Assembly (NCBI GenBank): GCA_019117205.1
Contig: DXAC01000011.1
Coordinates: 33,614 to 97,613 of the forward strand
Origin: Candidatus Allofournierella merdigallinarum
GTDB lineage: Bacteria > Bacillota > Clostridia > Oscillospirales > Ruminococcaceae
Length of the DNA: 64,000 nt
Reading direction: 5' to 3'
Each line of letters opens with the position of its first letter. Position 1 is the first letter of the stretch. Both the position numbers and the translations under genes were made by a program. The notes below the pieces were generated by a model, which did no database searches, had not been told where the DNA came from, and saw only the letters and a list, made by a program, of their open reading frames with translations. Below, one piece after another: positions 8,753 through 17,175 of this stretch.

Positions 8753-9487
8753 ATGGAATTTGTAAAAGAGTACGCCGCCCGCCTGGACCAGGTCCAGTGG
8801 GAGATCTGGCAGCAGGAGAGTGAAAAGATCGAGACGGCCGGCGGGATGCTTGCGAACAGCCTGCGCGCCGGCGGGATGCTGTATGTGTTCGGCTGCGGCC
8901 ACTCCCACATCATCGAGGAGGAGCTGTTCTACCGGGCGGGGGGCCTGGGCGCCGTCTGCCCCATCTTCGAGACATCCTCCATGCTCCACGAGGGCGCGGC
9001 CAAGAGCAGCCGCATCGAGCGGATGAGCGGCTATGCCCCGCTGGTGATGGAGCGCTATCCCATGGGCCCGGAGGACTGCTTCCTGGCGGTGTCCAGCAGC
9101 GGTATCAACCCGTTCATCATCGAGATGGCGCAGCTGGCCCGGGAAAGGGGAACGCGGGTGATCGGCATCTCCTCGTTCCAGTACCGTGACCGCCCCTCCC
9201 GCCACAGCGAGGGGCTCCACCTGCCGGACGTGTGCGACCTGTGCATCGACAACCATGTGCCTCTGGGCGACGCCAGCGTGGAGGTCTGCGACGACGGCAC
9301 CAAGGCGGGCCCGGTGTCCACCGTGGCCTCGGTGGCCATCGCCAACGCCATCGTGCTGTCCGCCTGCCAGCAGCTGCGGGAGCAGGGCGGCGACCCGGAG
9401 GTGTTCCGCAGCGGCAACTGTCCGGGCGGCGATGAGTACAACGCCCGGCTGATCGAAAAATACAGTGGGCGGGTCCGCAGCCTGTAA
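8753..9487 (+). CDS. SIS-domain sugar isomerase (UPF0309 type), first copy
   Basis: A protein of about 244 residues with a sugar-isomerase fold: VFGCGHSH near residue 45 and a second Ser-rich phosphosugar loop (LAVSSSGINPFIIEMAQLA). This family binds sugar phosphates; a reaction is not established. ATG 8753 with GAGGG upstream is preferred, but GTG 8738, which overlaps the HPr stop, is possible. A related copy lies at 12829. In a PTS/NanE operon it probably acts on an amino-sugar phosphate. Confidence 0.85.
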   Translation: MEFVKEYAARLDQVQWEIWQQESEKIETAGGMLANSLRAGGMLYVFGCGHSHIIEEELFYRAGGLGAVCPIFETSSMLHEGAAKSSRIERMSGYAPLVMERYPMGPEDCFLAVSSSGINPFIIEMAQLARERGTRVIGISSFQYRDRPSRHSEGLHLPDVCDLCIDNHVPLGDASVEVCDDGTKAGPVSTVASVAIANAIVLSACQQLREQGGDPEVFRSGNCPGGDEYNARLIEKYSGRVRSL

Positions 9488-9508
9488 AAGAGCCCACAAG
9501 GAGGAATT

Positions 9509-11647
9509 TTGAACAGTAAAACGATCCTGCTGTTCCAGCAGTTGATGGATGGGCGCCCCCACCGCCTTGCTGAGCTGGCCGAGCAACTTCGGATATCGCC
9601 CCGGCTGGCCCGCTACGAGATGGGGGAGGCGGGCGCCTTTTTGGACAAGGAAGGCCTCTCCGGCCGGCTGAAGCACAGCCGCGCAGAGGGTTGGCAGCTC
9701 ACGCTGGAGCCCGATGAGGAGCAGGCGCTGGCGGAAAAGCTGGCCAACCTGGATGTGCGCGACTACATCATGAACTCGGCCGAGCGCCGGGCGGTGATGC
9801 AGCTGATGCTGCTTGCCAGCGGGCCGGAGCCGCTGACCAGCCAGTACTTTGCCGACCAGTTCGGGGTGAGCAAGAGCAGCAGCGACAAGGACCTCTCGCT
9901 GCTCAAGGCCGACCTCGCGGGCAGCGGCGTGAACCTGGACAGCCGGGTGAGCAAGGGCAGCACGCTGGAGGGAGACGAGACCACCCTGCGCCGGCTGGGC
10001 GTGCGGCTGCTGGAGCGGTATCTGGACTTTGCGAGCCTTTACCAGGGCACCGGCGCGGGCAGCGGCATGGTGGAGCGCTGGGCCCACAAGCTGTTTTGCC
10101 AGGACATCGTGCCGGAGCTGTTCGGCCTTTTGCGCGGCGCGGAACAGAGCGTGCTGGCCAAGTGGCTGACCTTTGACTCGTTCCGGATGCTCACCCTGAG
10201 CCTGGCGGTGAGCCTGGTGCGGGTGCGGAAAGGGATGCTGGTGCGGGAGGTCCCGGAAAAGATGGGCCTGCTGCGTTCCACCCGGGAATACGCCCAGGCG
10301 GCCCAGATCGCCGAGGCGCTGGAGCAGCGGTTCGCCGTGCAGCTGCCGGACGGCGAGGTGTGCGCGCTGACCATTCTGCTGGCAAGCGCCAAGTACATCT
10401 CGCCGGAACCTTACTTAAAAGAAGACTGGGCCAAGATCCAGGTGTTGCTGGAGCGGCTGGTGCGGGACATGAGCGAGGAGATGGGCGTCAGCTTTACCCA
10501 GGACGAGGCGCTGTACACCGCCCTGCAGGCCCATCTGGGGCCGGCGGTGTTCCGCCTGCGCCACGGGATCCCGGTGACCAACCAGAACACCCAGGAGATC
10601 CGCAGCAAATACACCGATTGCTTCGAGGCCATGGAGCGGGTGCTGGCCAGGCTCCACAGCCCGCTGCTGGAAAAGGCCTCCGAGGACGACGTGGCCTGTC
10701 TGGTGCTCCACTTCTGCGCCTCCATCGAGCGCCAGAAGCGCAAACTGCCCTGCAGCCGGGTGGCCATCGTCTGTATGCACGGGGCGGGCACCGCCAACCT
10801 GCTGCGGGAGTTGGTCTGCTCCCGGTTTCGCAACATCCGGGTGGTGGCGCTGCTCACCCACGACGCGCTGCAGGAGCTGGGACACACCAATGTGGATTTT
10901 GCCATCTCCAGCATCCCGCTGAAAAGCTGTGACGTGCCCTGGGTGCAGGTGGATACCATCCCCACCGAGCGGGATTGGGAGAACATCAGCCGGATGATGC
11001 GCCAGCACACCAGCACGGCGCGGGAGAGCGGCTCCTCGGTGGAGTTTTTCAAGGACGTGATGGCCGTGATCCAGCGCTGCTGTGAGGTCCGGGACGTGGA
11101 CGGCCTGATGGCGGGGCTCACCGCCTGCTTCGAGGCCAACGGTATGCAGGTGCAGCAGGACAGGATCCAGCCCTCCCTGGCACAGCTGCTCACGGAGGAC
11201 AAGATCCTCTGCCGCCGCCGCGCCGCCGACTGGGAGGACGCGGTGCGCCAGGCCTGCGGGGTGCTTACCGCGGCGGGGGACGTGGACGAGAGCTTTGTCC
11301 GCTCCGCTGTGGAAAGCGTGAAAAAGGCGGGCCCCTACATCGTGATCATGCCGGGCGTGGCGCTGGTACACGGCCAGACCGGCAGGGGAGTCCGCCGGCT
11401 GGCCATGAGCACGATCACCCTGGAACAGCCGGTTCGGTTCCACCACCCCACCAACGACCCGGTCTGGCTGGTGCTCTGCCTGGCGGCTGCAGACAACTGG
11501 TCCCACATCCAGGCGCTCAAGGACCTGCTGGAGCTGCTGGGCCGGGTGGACGTGAAGACGATGTGCGGCTTTGAAACGCCGCAGGAGATATTTGATTATT
11601 TGAAGGAAGGTCGTGAAGAGATTGGTCCTGACCGATTATCTGAGTGA
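9509..11647 (+). CDS. PRD-domain transcription regulator with EIIB- and EIIA-like domains (MtlR/LicR type)
   Basis: A 712-residue regulator starting with TTG behind AAGGAGG. Order: winged HTH (about 1-60), second Mga-like HTH (about 85-170), two PTS regulation domains (about 190-400), an EIIB-like domain with Cys near residue 421 in VCMHGAG, and an EIIA-like domain (about 550-700) with His near 621 in PGVALVHG. Such proteins are activators whose activity is set by phosphorylation from HPr and by the transporter's IIB. It most likely activates this PTS operon. The EIIA part closely resembles the next gene. Confidence 0.92.
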   Translation: MNSKTILLFQQLMDGRPHRLAELAEQLRISPRLARYEMGEAGAFLDKEGLSGRLKHSRAEGWQLTLEPDEEQALAEKLANLDVRDYIMNSAERRAVMQLMLLASGPEPLTSQYFADQFGVSKSSSDKDLSLLKADLAGSGVNLDSRVSKGSTLEGDETTLRRLGVRLLERYLDFASLYQGTGAGSGMVERWAHKLFCQDIVPELFGLLRGAEQSVLAKWLTFDSFRMLTLSLAVSLVRVRKGMLVREVPEKMGLLRSTREYAQAAQIAEALEQRFAVQLPDGEVCALTILLASAKYISPEPYLKEDWAKIQVLLERLVRDMSEEMGVSFTQDEALYTALQAHLGPAVFRLRHGIPVTNQNTQEIRSKYTDCFEAMERVLARLHSPLLEKASEDDVACLVLHFCASIERQKRKLPCSRVAIVCMHGAGTANLLRELVCSRFRNIRVVALLTHDALQELGHTNVDFAISSIPLKSCDVPWVQVDTIPTERDWENISRMMRQHTSTARESGSSVEFFKDVMAVIQRCCEVRDVDGLMAGLTACFEANGMQVQQDRIQPSLAQLLTEDKILCRRRAADWEDAVRQACGVLTAAGDVDESFVRSAVESVKKAGPYIVIMPGVALVHGQTGRGVRRLAMSTITLEQPVRFHHPTNDPVWLVLCLAAADNWSHIQALKDLLELLGRVDVKTMCGFETPQEIFDYLKEGREEIGPDRLSE

Positions 11648-12053
11648 GTCCGCCACCGAGCTTCAACAGCAGGCGGACGGCTGGGAGGAGGCGGTGCGCC
11701 GCGCCGGCGGCCTGCTGGAGCGGCAGGGGTACATCCTGCCCGCCTACACCCAGGCCATGGTGGACATGGTCAAAGAGCTGGGCCCCTACATCGTGATCAT
11801 GCCCGGTGTGGCGTTGGCCCATGCCCGGCCGGAGGGCAACGTGAAGCGCAACAGCATCGCGCTGGTCACGTTCCGGCAGGGGGTGCCTTTCGGCAACGAG
11901 TCCAACGACCCGGTGTACGTGGTGTTCGCCATTGCCGCCACCAGCGACCAGGAGCACCTGGAGCTGTTCCGCACGCTGGCGAAGTTCATCGCGGAGGAGG
12001 AAAACGTGGAGCGGCTGAAAACAGCGCGCACCTATGAGGAGATCGGCCTTTGA
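11613..12053 (+). CDS. PTS EIIA component (mannitol/fructose/ascorbate superfamily)
   Basis: A 146-residue IIA protein with the phosphorylated histidine His70 in MPGVALAHARP. It takes phosphate from HPr and gives it to the IIB encoded downstream. The GTG start at 11613 has AAGGAAGG and overlaps the regulator by 35 bases, so the two are translationally linked. Its core matches the EIIA domain at the end of that regulator (GPYIVIMPGVAL in both), which points to a duplication. Confidence 0.92.
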   Translation: MKRLVLTDYLSESATELQQQADGWEEAVRRAGGLLERQGYILPAYTQAMVDMVKELGPYIVIMPGVALAHARPEGNVKRNSIALVTFRQGVPFGNESNDPVYVVFAIAATSDQEHLELFRTLAKFIAEEENVERLKTARTYEEIGL

Positions 12054-12084
12054 AACAGGGCCGGGGAAAGGAGACTGACACGCA

Positions 12085-12804
12085 ATGGAGAACATGCTGG
12101 AGAAACTCAAAGGGGGACTGATCGTCTCCTGCTATGCGGGGCCGGATTTCAACGCGGAGATGGGCGTGCCTCAGACGATGGTCTGCGTGGCCAAAAGCTG
12201 CATCGCCGGCGGGGCCTGCGCCATCCGCACCAACTGGGAGAACGTGGCGGCGGTCAAGGCGGCGGTGGATGTGCCGGTGATCGGCCTGAAGAAGATCTAC
12301 CGCAGCGGCGACATGATCACCGGCGACTTCCGCATCACCCCCACCCTGAAAGAGGTGGAGGAGCTGGTAAAGGCCGGCGCCGACGGCGTGGCGGTGGACG
12401 GGACCATCCGCGAGCGGTACGACCAGCTCACCCTGGAGCAGTTCATCGGGGCCATCAAGCGGGAGTTCGGCGTCTTCGTCATCGCCGACATCTCCACCGT
12501 GGAAGAGGGCCTCGCCGCCTGGAACTACGGCGCCGACATGGTGGGCACCACCCTGTCCGGCTACACCCCCTACTCCAAAAACCCGCTGCCCTTTGGCACG
12601 CTGCCCAGCCCCGAGCCGGACTATGAGATCATCCGGGAGCTGCGCGCCGCCGGGGTGGAGCACATCGTGGCCGAGGGCCGCATCACCAACGGCGCGAAGA
12701 TGAAAAAAGCCCTGGAGGCCGGCGCCCACAGCGTGGTCATCGGCACCTCCATCACCGAGCCGAGGAAGATCGTGAAGACCATCCTGCTGGACGCAGGGAT
12801 CTGA
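12085..12804 (+). CDS. nanE: N-acetylmannosamine-6-phosphate 2-epimerase
   Basis: A 239-residue TIM-barrel protein of the NanE family with GLIVSCYAGP at the start, the GADGVAVDGT strand, VIADISTVEEG and VVIGTSITEP at the phosphate-binding end. It converts ManNAc-6-phosphate to GlcNAc-6-phosphate in the cytoplasm. It is the best clue to the substrate of this PTS, since it links the sugar to ManNAc or a related amino sugar. No sialate lyase or NagA/NagB is seen here. Confidence 0.93.
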   Translation: MENMLEKLKGGLIVSCYAGPDFNAEMGVPQTMVCVAKSCIAGGACAIRTNWENVAAVKAAVDVPVIGLKKIYRSGDMITGDFRITPTLKEVEELVKAGADGVAVDGTIRERYDQLTLEQFIGAIKREFGVFVIADISTVEEGLAAWNYGADMVGTTLSGYTPYSKNPLPFGTLPSPEPDYEIIRELRAAGVEHIVAEGRITNGAKMKKALEAGAHSVVIGTSITEPRKIVKTILLDAGI

Positions 12805-12828
12805 AATACACAAAAGGAGGCAACAGCA

Positions 12829-13578
12829 ATGCAGGCGTGGCAGAGATACTTCAAGATCATGAACGAGGTGGTGGAAAAGGCCTACGCCACCCAGGGCGAG
12901 AACATCGAGCGGGCGGCCGCCATCCTCACCGAATGTACCAAAAACGACGGCATCATCCATATGTTCGGCTCCGGCCACTCCAGCCTGGTCACGGAGGACG
13001 TCTTCTGGCGCAGCGCCACGCTGGCCAACGTCCACGCCATCTTTGAGTCCGGCGTGGCGGGCATCAACGAGATCACCAAGACCAGCCACATGGAGAAGCT
13101 GGAGGGCATCGGCCAGGTCATCGCGGAATACAACCGGCTGGCGCCTCCCGACGTGCTGGTGTGCATCTCCAATTCCGGCAACAACGCCTCCACGGTGGAC
13201 ATGGCCCTGGCCGCCAAAGAGCGCGGCCTGCCGGTGATCGCGTTCACCAATGTGGAGTACGCCGACCAGCTCACCACCCAGCACTCCAGCGGCAAAAAGC
13301 TCAAGGACATCGCCGACGTGGTCATCGACAACTGCTCCATCATCGGCGACGCCGCCGTGACCCTGGACGGCCTGGAAGTAAAGGTGGGCGCGACCTCCAC
13401 CATCCCGGTGGTGTATATGCTCACCGGCCTGCTGGTGCAGACCTGCGAGAACCTGCTGGAGGCGGGCATCACCCCGGATGTGTACTATAACGGCCATCTG
13501 GCCTACGAGAGCGAACACGTCAAGGAGCACAACGACGCGCTGGTGAACAAGTATTACTGGCGTATGAGGAACCTGTAA
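12829..13578 (+). CDS. SIS-domain sugar isomerase (UPF0309 type), second copy
   Basis: A 249-residue paralogue of the protein at 8753, with MFGSGHSSLVTEDVFWR near residue 45 and VCISNSGNNASTVDMALAA near 110. The two share the FGxGHS block, the ExLFxR/ExVFWR block and the C-terminal pattern IxxK/NKYxxRxRxL, but differ widely elsewhere, so they probably have different substrates or form a heteromer. It lies between nanE and the IIB gene with a AAAGGAGG site. Confidence 0.88.
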   Translation: MQAWQRYFKIMNEVVEKAYATQGENIERAAAILTECTKNDGIIHMFGSGHSSLVTEDVFWRSATLANVHAIFESGVAGINEITKTSHMEKLEGIGQVIAEYNRLAPPDVLVCISNSGNNASTVDMALAAKERGLPVIAFTNVEYADQLTTQHSSGKKLKDIADVVIDNCSIIGDAAVTLDGLEVKVGATSTIPVVYMLTGLLVQTCENLLEAGITPDVYYNGHLAYESEHVKEHNDALVNKYYWRMRNL

Positions 13579-13602
13579 CAGGCCCGGAAAGGAGACACCC
13601 GC

Positions 13603-13899
13603 ATGAAAGAACTGAAAGTATTGACAGTGTGCGGCGCGGGCGTGGGTACCAGCACCCTGCTTCGCATGAACATCAACGAAGCCTTCAAATCGTTTGAACT
13701 GCCCTTTTCGGTCAAGGTGGAAAACACCAGCCTTTCCCGCGCAAAGGGCATGAGCTGCGATCTGATGGTCACCTTTGAAAGCTTTGCGGCGGATGCCCGC
13801 AAATGCTGCCCGGATGTGATCGTGGTCAGGAACCTGATGGATAAAAAGGAGCTCAAGGAAAAGATCGGGGAATACCTGTCCGCGAAACAATTGATCTGA
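13603..13899 (+). CDS. PTS EIIB component (lactose/ascorbate type)
   Basis: A 98-residue IIB protein with Cys10 in LTVCGAGVGTS, the usual phosphorylated cysteine loop. It carries phosphate from the IIA at 11613 to the sugar bound by the membrane component. Spacing to the IIC gene is 22 bases with an AAGGAGGAA site. Resembles UlaB. Confidence 0.93.
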   Translation: MKELKVLTVCGAGVGTSTLLRMNINEAFKSFELPFSVKVENTSLSRAKGMSCDLMVTFESFAADARKCCPDVIVVRNLMDKKELKEKIGEYLSAKQLI

Positions 13900-13921
13900 A
13901 ACAAAGAAGGAGGAATCAAGG

Positions 13922-15208
13922 ATGCAAACACTAACCGCGATCGTCAACTTCATCACCACCTACATCTTCAACCAGCCGTTCATTCTGCTGGGGCTGGTGG
14001 CGATGGTCGGCCTGATCCTGCAAAAGAAACCGCTGCAGGACATCATCACCGGCTCGCTCAAGACAGGTATCGGCTACCTGATCCTGTCCCAGGGCACCTC
14101 GCTGCTGGCGGGTATCGTAATGCCCATCGCCAGCATCCTGAACAAGATCTTCAACATCGACGGCACCACCACCGGTATGGGCCAGGCAGCGTTTGAGGCA
14201 GATTGGGCTCCGGCCATCTCGCTGATCATGGTCATCGGTTTTGTGGTGAACCTGATCCTGGCGCGCTTCACCAAGTTCAAGTTCGTCTACCTTACCGCCC
14301 ATCAGACCTACTTCATCACCCTGGTCTACCTGGCGCTGGCGGTGGAGGTCATCGCCGCTCCCAGCATGACCATGCTGATCGTGGTGGGCGGCCTGCTGCT
14401 GGGCGTCTACTGCACCCTGAGCCCCGCGCTGGTCCAGCCTTTCATGCGCAAAGTCACCGGCACCAACGACCTGGCCTACGGCCACACCACCTCTTTTGGC
14501 GTTATCGTGGGCGCTTTGGTGGGCAAGGCGTTCAAAAAGCACGAGAGCGAGTCCTCCGAGACCCTGAAGATCCCCGACAAGCTTTCTTTCCTGAAAGACA
14601 TCACCGTTTCCACCGCCATCGTCATGACCGTGCTTTACCTGGCCGGCGTCTCGCTGGCCGGCCCCGCCTGGGTGGAGGAGAACGTCAGTGGCGGCACCGC
14701 GGCCTATATGTACGCCATCTCCCAGGGCGTCATGTTCGGCGTGGGCATCACCATCGTGCTCACCGGCGTCAGCATGATGATCGCCGAGATCACCGAGGCG
14801 TTCAAGGGCATCTCTGAAAAGGTCGTGCCGGACGCCGTCCCCGCGCTGGACTGCCCGGTGGTCTTCAACTTTGCCCCCACCGCCGTTATGCTGGGCTTCC
14901 TGAGCTGCCTGTGCACCGTTATCGTCTGCGTGGTGCTGTTCGGCGCGGTGGGCTTCTACGCCCTGACCCCGCCCGTCATCACCTGCTTCTTCGGCGGCGG
15001 CCCCGCCGGCGTGTTCGGCAACTCCACCGGCGGCTGGCGCGGCGCGGTGCTCGCCGGCGTGGTGGCCGGCCTGCTGCTGAGCTTCGGCCAGGCGCTCACC
15101 GTGGGCTGCCTGCCCACCACCATCGCGGACTTCGCCCGCTGGTCCAACGACTTTGACTACTCTGTCTTTACCTGGCCGTTCCAGCAGATCCTGAAGCTGA
15201 TCTTCTGA
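13922..15208 (+). CDS. PTS EIIC component, UlaA/SgaT family
   Basis: A 428-residue polytopic membrane protein of the ascorbate-type IIC family (start QTLTAIVNFITTYIFNQPF, then LGLVAMVGLILQKKPLQDII; later FFGGGPAGVFGNSTGGWRG). It moves the sugar across the membrane while IIB phosphorylates it. Ascorbate genes (UlaD/E/F/G) are absent and NanE is present, so the substrate is probably not ascorbate but an amino sugar or its acid (inference). Last gene of the operon. Confidence 0.92.
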   Translation: MQTLTAIVNFITTYIFNQPFILLGLVAMVGLILQKKPLQDIITGSLKTGIGYLILSQGTSLLAGIVMPIASILNKIFNIDGTTTGMGQAAFEADWAPAISLIMVIGFVVNLILARFTKFKFVYLTAHQTYFITLVYLALAVEVIAAPSMTMLIVVGGLLLGVYCTLSPALVQPFMRKVTGTNDLAYGHTTSFGVIVGALVGKAFKKHESESSETLKIPDKLSFLKDITVSTAIVMTVLYLAGVSLAGPAWVEENVSGGTAAYMYAISQGVMFGVGITIVLTGVSMMIAEITEAFKGISEKVVPDAVPALDCPVVFNFAPTAVMLGFLSCLCTVIVCVVLFGAVGFYALTPPVITCFFGGGPAGVFGNSTGGWRGAVLAGVVAGLLLSFGQALTVGCLPTTIADFARWSNDFDYSVFTWPFQQILKLIF

Positions 15209-15238
15209 TCTTTCCGCCCTGGAAAAAACCAACATTTC

Positions 15239-15272
15239 GGTCGGCGCCTGCGGGTTTTCGCGGGCGCCGGCC
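15239..15272 (+). terminator. Stem-loop after the PTS operon
   Basis: A 14-bp stem (15239-15252 with 15259-15272, two G-T pairs) 30 bases after the IIC stop. The T-run is poor (CTTTC), so it may slow or end transcription weakly. The rest of the 349-base gap up to asnB has no gene I can support. Confidence 0.5.
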
Positions 15273-15435
15273 TTTCGCCGTCCCCCGGGGGAAAGATAAC
15301 GAACATACGGCAGCAAACAGACTAAAAAGAGCGGGAAAAGGGACGTTTCTCCATAAGGACATTCTGAGATGGACCCAAGAATGGCTGCCGGTAAAGATCC
15401 TGTACCTCCCCAATGAGTATATCGGCAAAAGGAAA

Positions 15436-15466
15436 GAGCCCGGTGATGTGCCGGGCTCCTTTGTTT
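15436..15466. terminator. Stem-loop between convergent operons
   Basis: GAGCCCGG paired with CCGGGCTC (15436-15443 with 15451-15458), followed on the plus strand by CTTTGTTTG and on the minus strand by TTTCCTTTT. It lies between the end of the PTS operon and the end of asnB, and can serve either. Confidence 0.6.
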
Positions 15467-15557
15467 GAATGGGGCCGGCAGGAAGCAACGGCCGACAGAC
15501 AGGCGCCGGCGCCCGCCGATCGCGGCGGGCCGCGAAAGCGCTGCGCACGGCAGAGGT

Positions 15558-17141
15558 TTACCGGCCGCTGTCGCCGTAGTTTGCCAGCACCCGGGCGCTG
15601 GGGTCGTCCACCCGGCAGCCCTCCCAGTCTGGGTTGGGCATCCAGAAGCCGGGGATCATCCGGGCCCCGCCGGGGTAAAAGCGCTCGAACAGATCCCGGT
15701 AGAGCAGGCTCTCCTTGGTGAACGGGGCGCAGTGGTCGTATTTTTGCCGGCGGGCCTGGAACGCCTCGTCGGTGTAAAGGGTCTCGGCGTATTCTTTCAG
15801 GTCGTCCACCATGCTGTGACCCACCGCGTCGCTGAAAGCCGCCTTTTCCCGCCAAAGGATGTGTTCCGGCAGCAGCCCCTCGCCGTCAAAGGCTTTGCGG
15901 AGAAGATACTTGCCCTTGCCGTAGCGGTTCAGCTTGCGGGCCGGGTCGATGGACATCACATAGCGCACAAAATCCAGATCCCCAAAAGGTACCCGGGCCT
16001 CCAGGCTGTGGGCTGCCAGGCACCTGTCCGCCCGAAGCACGTCGTAGCAATACAGCTCCCGCATCCGCTTGGCGGCTTCCGCCTGAAACGCGGCGGCGCT
16101 GGGGGCAAAGTCGGTGTATTTGTAGCCGAACAGCTCATCGGAAATTTCCCCGGTGAGCAGCACCTTGATGTCGGTCTGTTCGTGGATGGCCTTGCACACG
16201 AGATACATCCCCACGCTGGCCCGGATGGTGGTGATGTCCCAGGTGCCCAGTGCCTGCACCACCTGGGGCAGGGCCGCCAGCACCTGTTTTCTGGTCATAA
16301 GTACCTCGGTGTGGTCCGCGCCGATGAATTCCGCCGCCTCCCGGGCGTACTTCAGGTCGATGGCGTCGCCCTCCATGCCGATGGCAAAGGTGCGGATGGG
16401 CTTTTGCAGCTTTTTGGCCGCGATGGCGCACACCAGGCTGGAATCCAGCCCGCCCGAGAGCAAAAAGCCCAATGGCGCGTCGGCGTCCAGCCGTTTTTCC
16501 ACCCCCGCCACCAGCTTTTGACGGATGTTCCGGCAGATCTCCTCCAGCGGCGCGTGTAGATAGCCCCGCACCGCGCCCACATCCTCGTATTGCACAAAGG
16601 CCCCGTCCTTGTAGTAGTGGCCGGGCGGGAAAGGCCGCACCGCGTCCACCCAGCCCTGCAGCTCGATGGCCTCGCTGGCAAAGGCGATGGCGCCGCTTTC
16701 CGAATAGCCGTAGAACAGCGGCCGGATGCCGATGGGGTCCCGGGCAGCGATCAGGCTGCCGCTTTCCCCGTCGTAGAGCACGCAGGCGAACTCCGCGTCC
16801 AGGTGGGCGAACATCTCACAGCCGTACTCCCGCCACAGGGGCAGCAGTACCTCGCAGTCCGAGCCGCTGTGGAAGGCGTAGCCACGCCGCGTCAGCTCCT
16901 CTTTCAGCAGCCGGAACCCGTACACCTCGCCGTTGCACACCGCCCAGCTGCCGCCCTGCTCAAAGGGCTGCATCCCCTCGGGCGTAAGGCCCATGATGGC
17001 CAGCCGGGCAAAACCCATGCAGCCAAAGGGCGTTTCCACCAGCCGGAAGTCGTCCGGGCCCCGGCGCTGGCTGCGGAGCAGGTATTCCCGCAGGCGCCCG
17101 GGGCCGATGTCATGGCCCGCATAGCACAAAATGGTACACAT
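15558..17141 (-). CDS. asnB: Asparagine synthase (glutamine-hydrolysing)
   Basis: A 527-residue class B asparagine synthetase. After the initiator Met, Cys2 is the glutaminase nucleophile (MCTILCYAGH), the glutaminase domain includes RRGPDDF and CNGEVYGF, and the synthetase domain has the pyrophosphate loop LSGGLDSSL. It makes asparagine from aspartate, ATP and glutamine. It lies 34 bases after gltD on the same strand, so it is the last gene of a gltB-gltD-asnB operon and should share the leader control at 23231-23323. Confidence 0.95.
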   Translation of the reverse strand: MCTILCYAGHDIGPGRLREYLLRSQRRGPDDFRLVETPFGCMGFARLAIMGLTPEGMQPFEQGGSWAVCNGEVYGFRLLKEELTRRGYAFHSGSDCEVLLPLWREYGCEMFAHLDAEFACVLYDGESGSLIAARDPIGIRPLFYGYSESGAIAFASEAIELQGWVDAVRPFPPGHYYKDGAFVQYEDVGAVRGYLHAPLEEICRNIRQKLVAGVEKRLDADAPLGFLLSGGLDSSLVCAIAAKKLQKPIRTFAIGMEGDAIDLKYAREAAEFIGADHTEVLMTRKQVLAALPQVVQALGTWDITTIRASVGMYLVCKAIHEQTDIKVLLTGEISDELFGYKYTDFAPSAAAFQAEAAKRMRELYCYDVLRADRCLAAHSLEARVPFGDLDFVRYVMSIDPARKLNRYGKGKYLLRKAFDGEGLLPEHILWREKAAFSDAVGHSMVDDLKEYAETLYTDEAFQARRQKYDHCAPFTKESLLYRDLFERFYPGGARMIPGFWMPNPDWEGCRVDDPSARVLANYGDSGR

Positions 17142-17175
17142 ACTTTTTTCCCCCTCCAGATAAAACGGCCAAGGA

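Noticed and set aside
13922..15208. Calling the PTS an ascorbate system
   Set aside because: The IIC is UlaA-like, but no ascorbate-6-phosphate lactonase, decarboxylase or epimerase genes are present and NanE is.
15273..15435. Possible small gene between the PTS operon and asnB
   Set aside because: Short frames only, without ribosome sites or motifs; I see nothing supportable apart from the stem-loops at each side.
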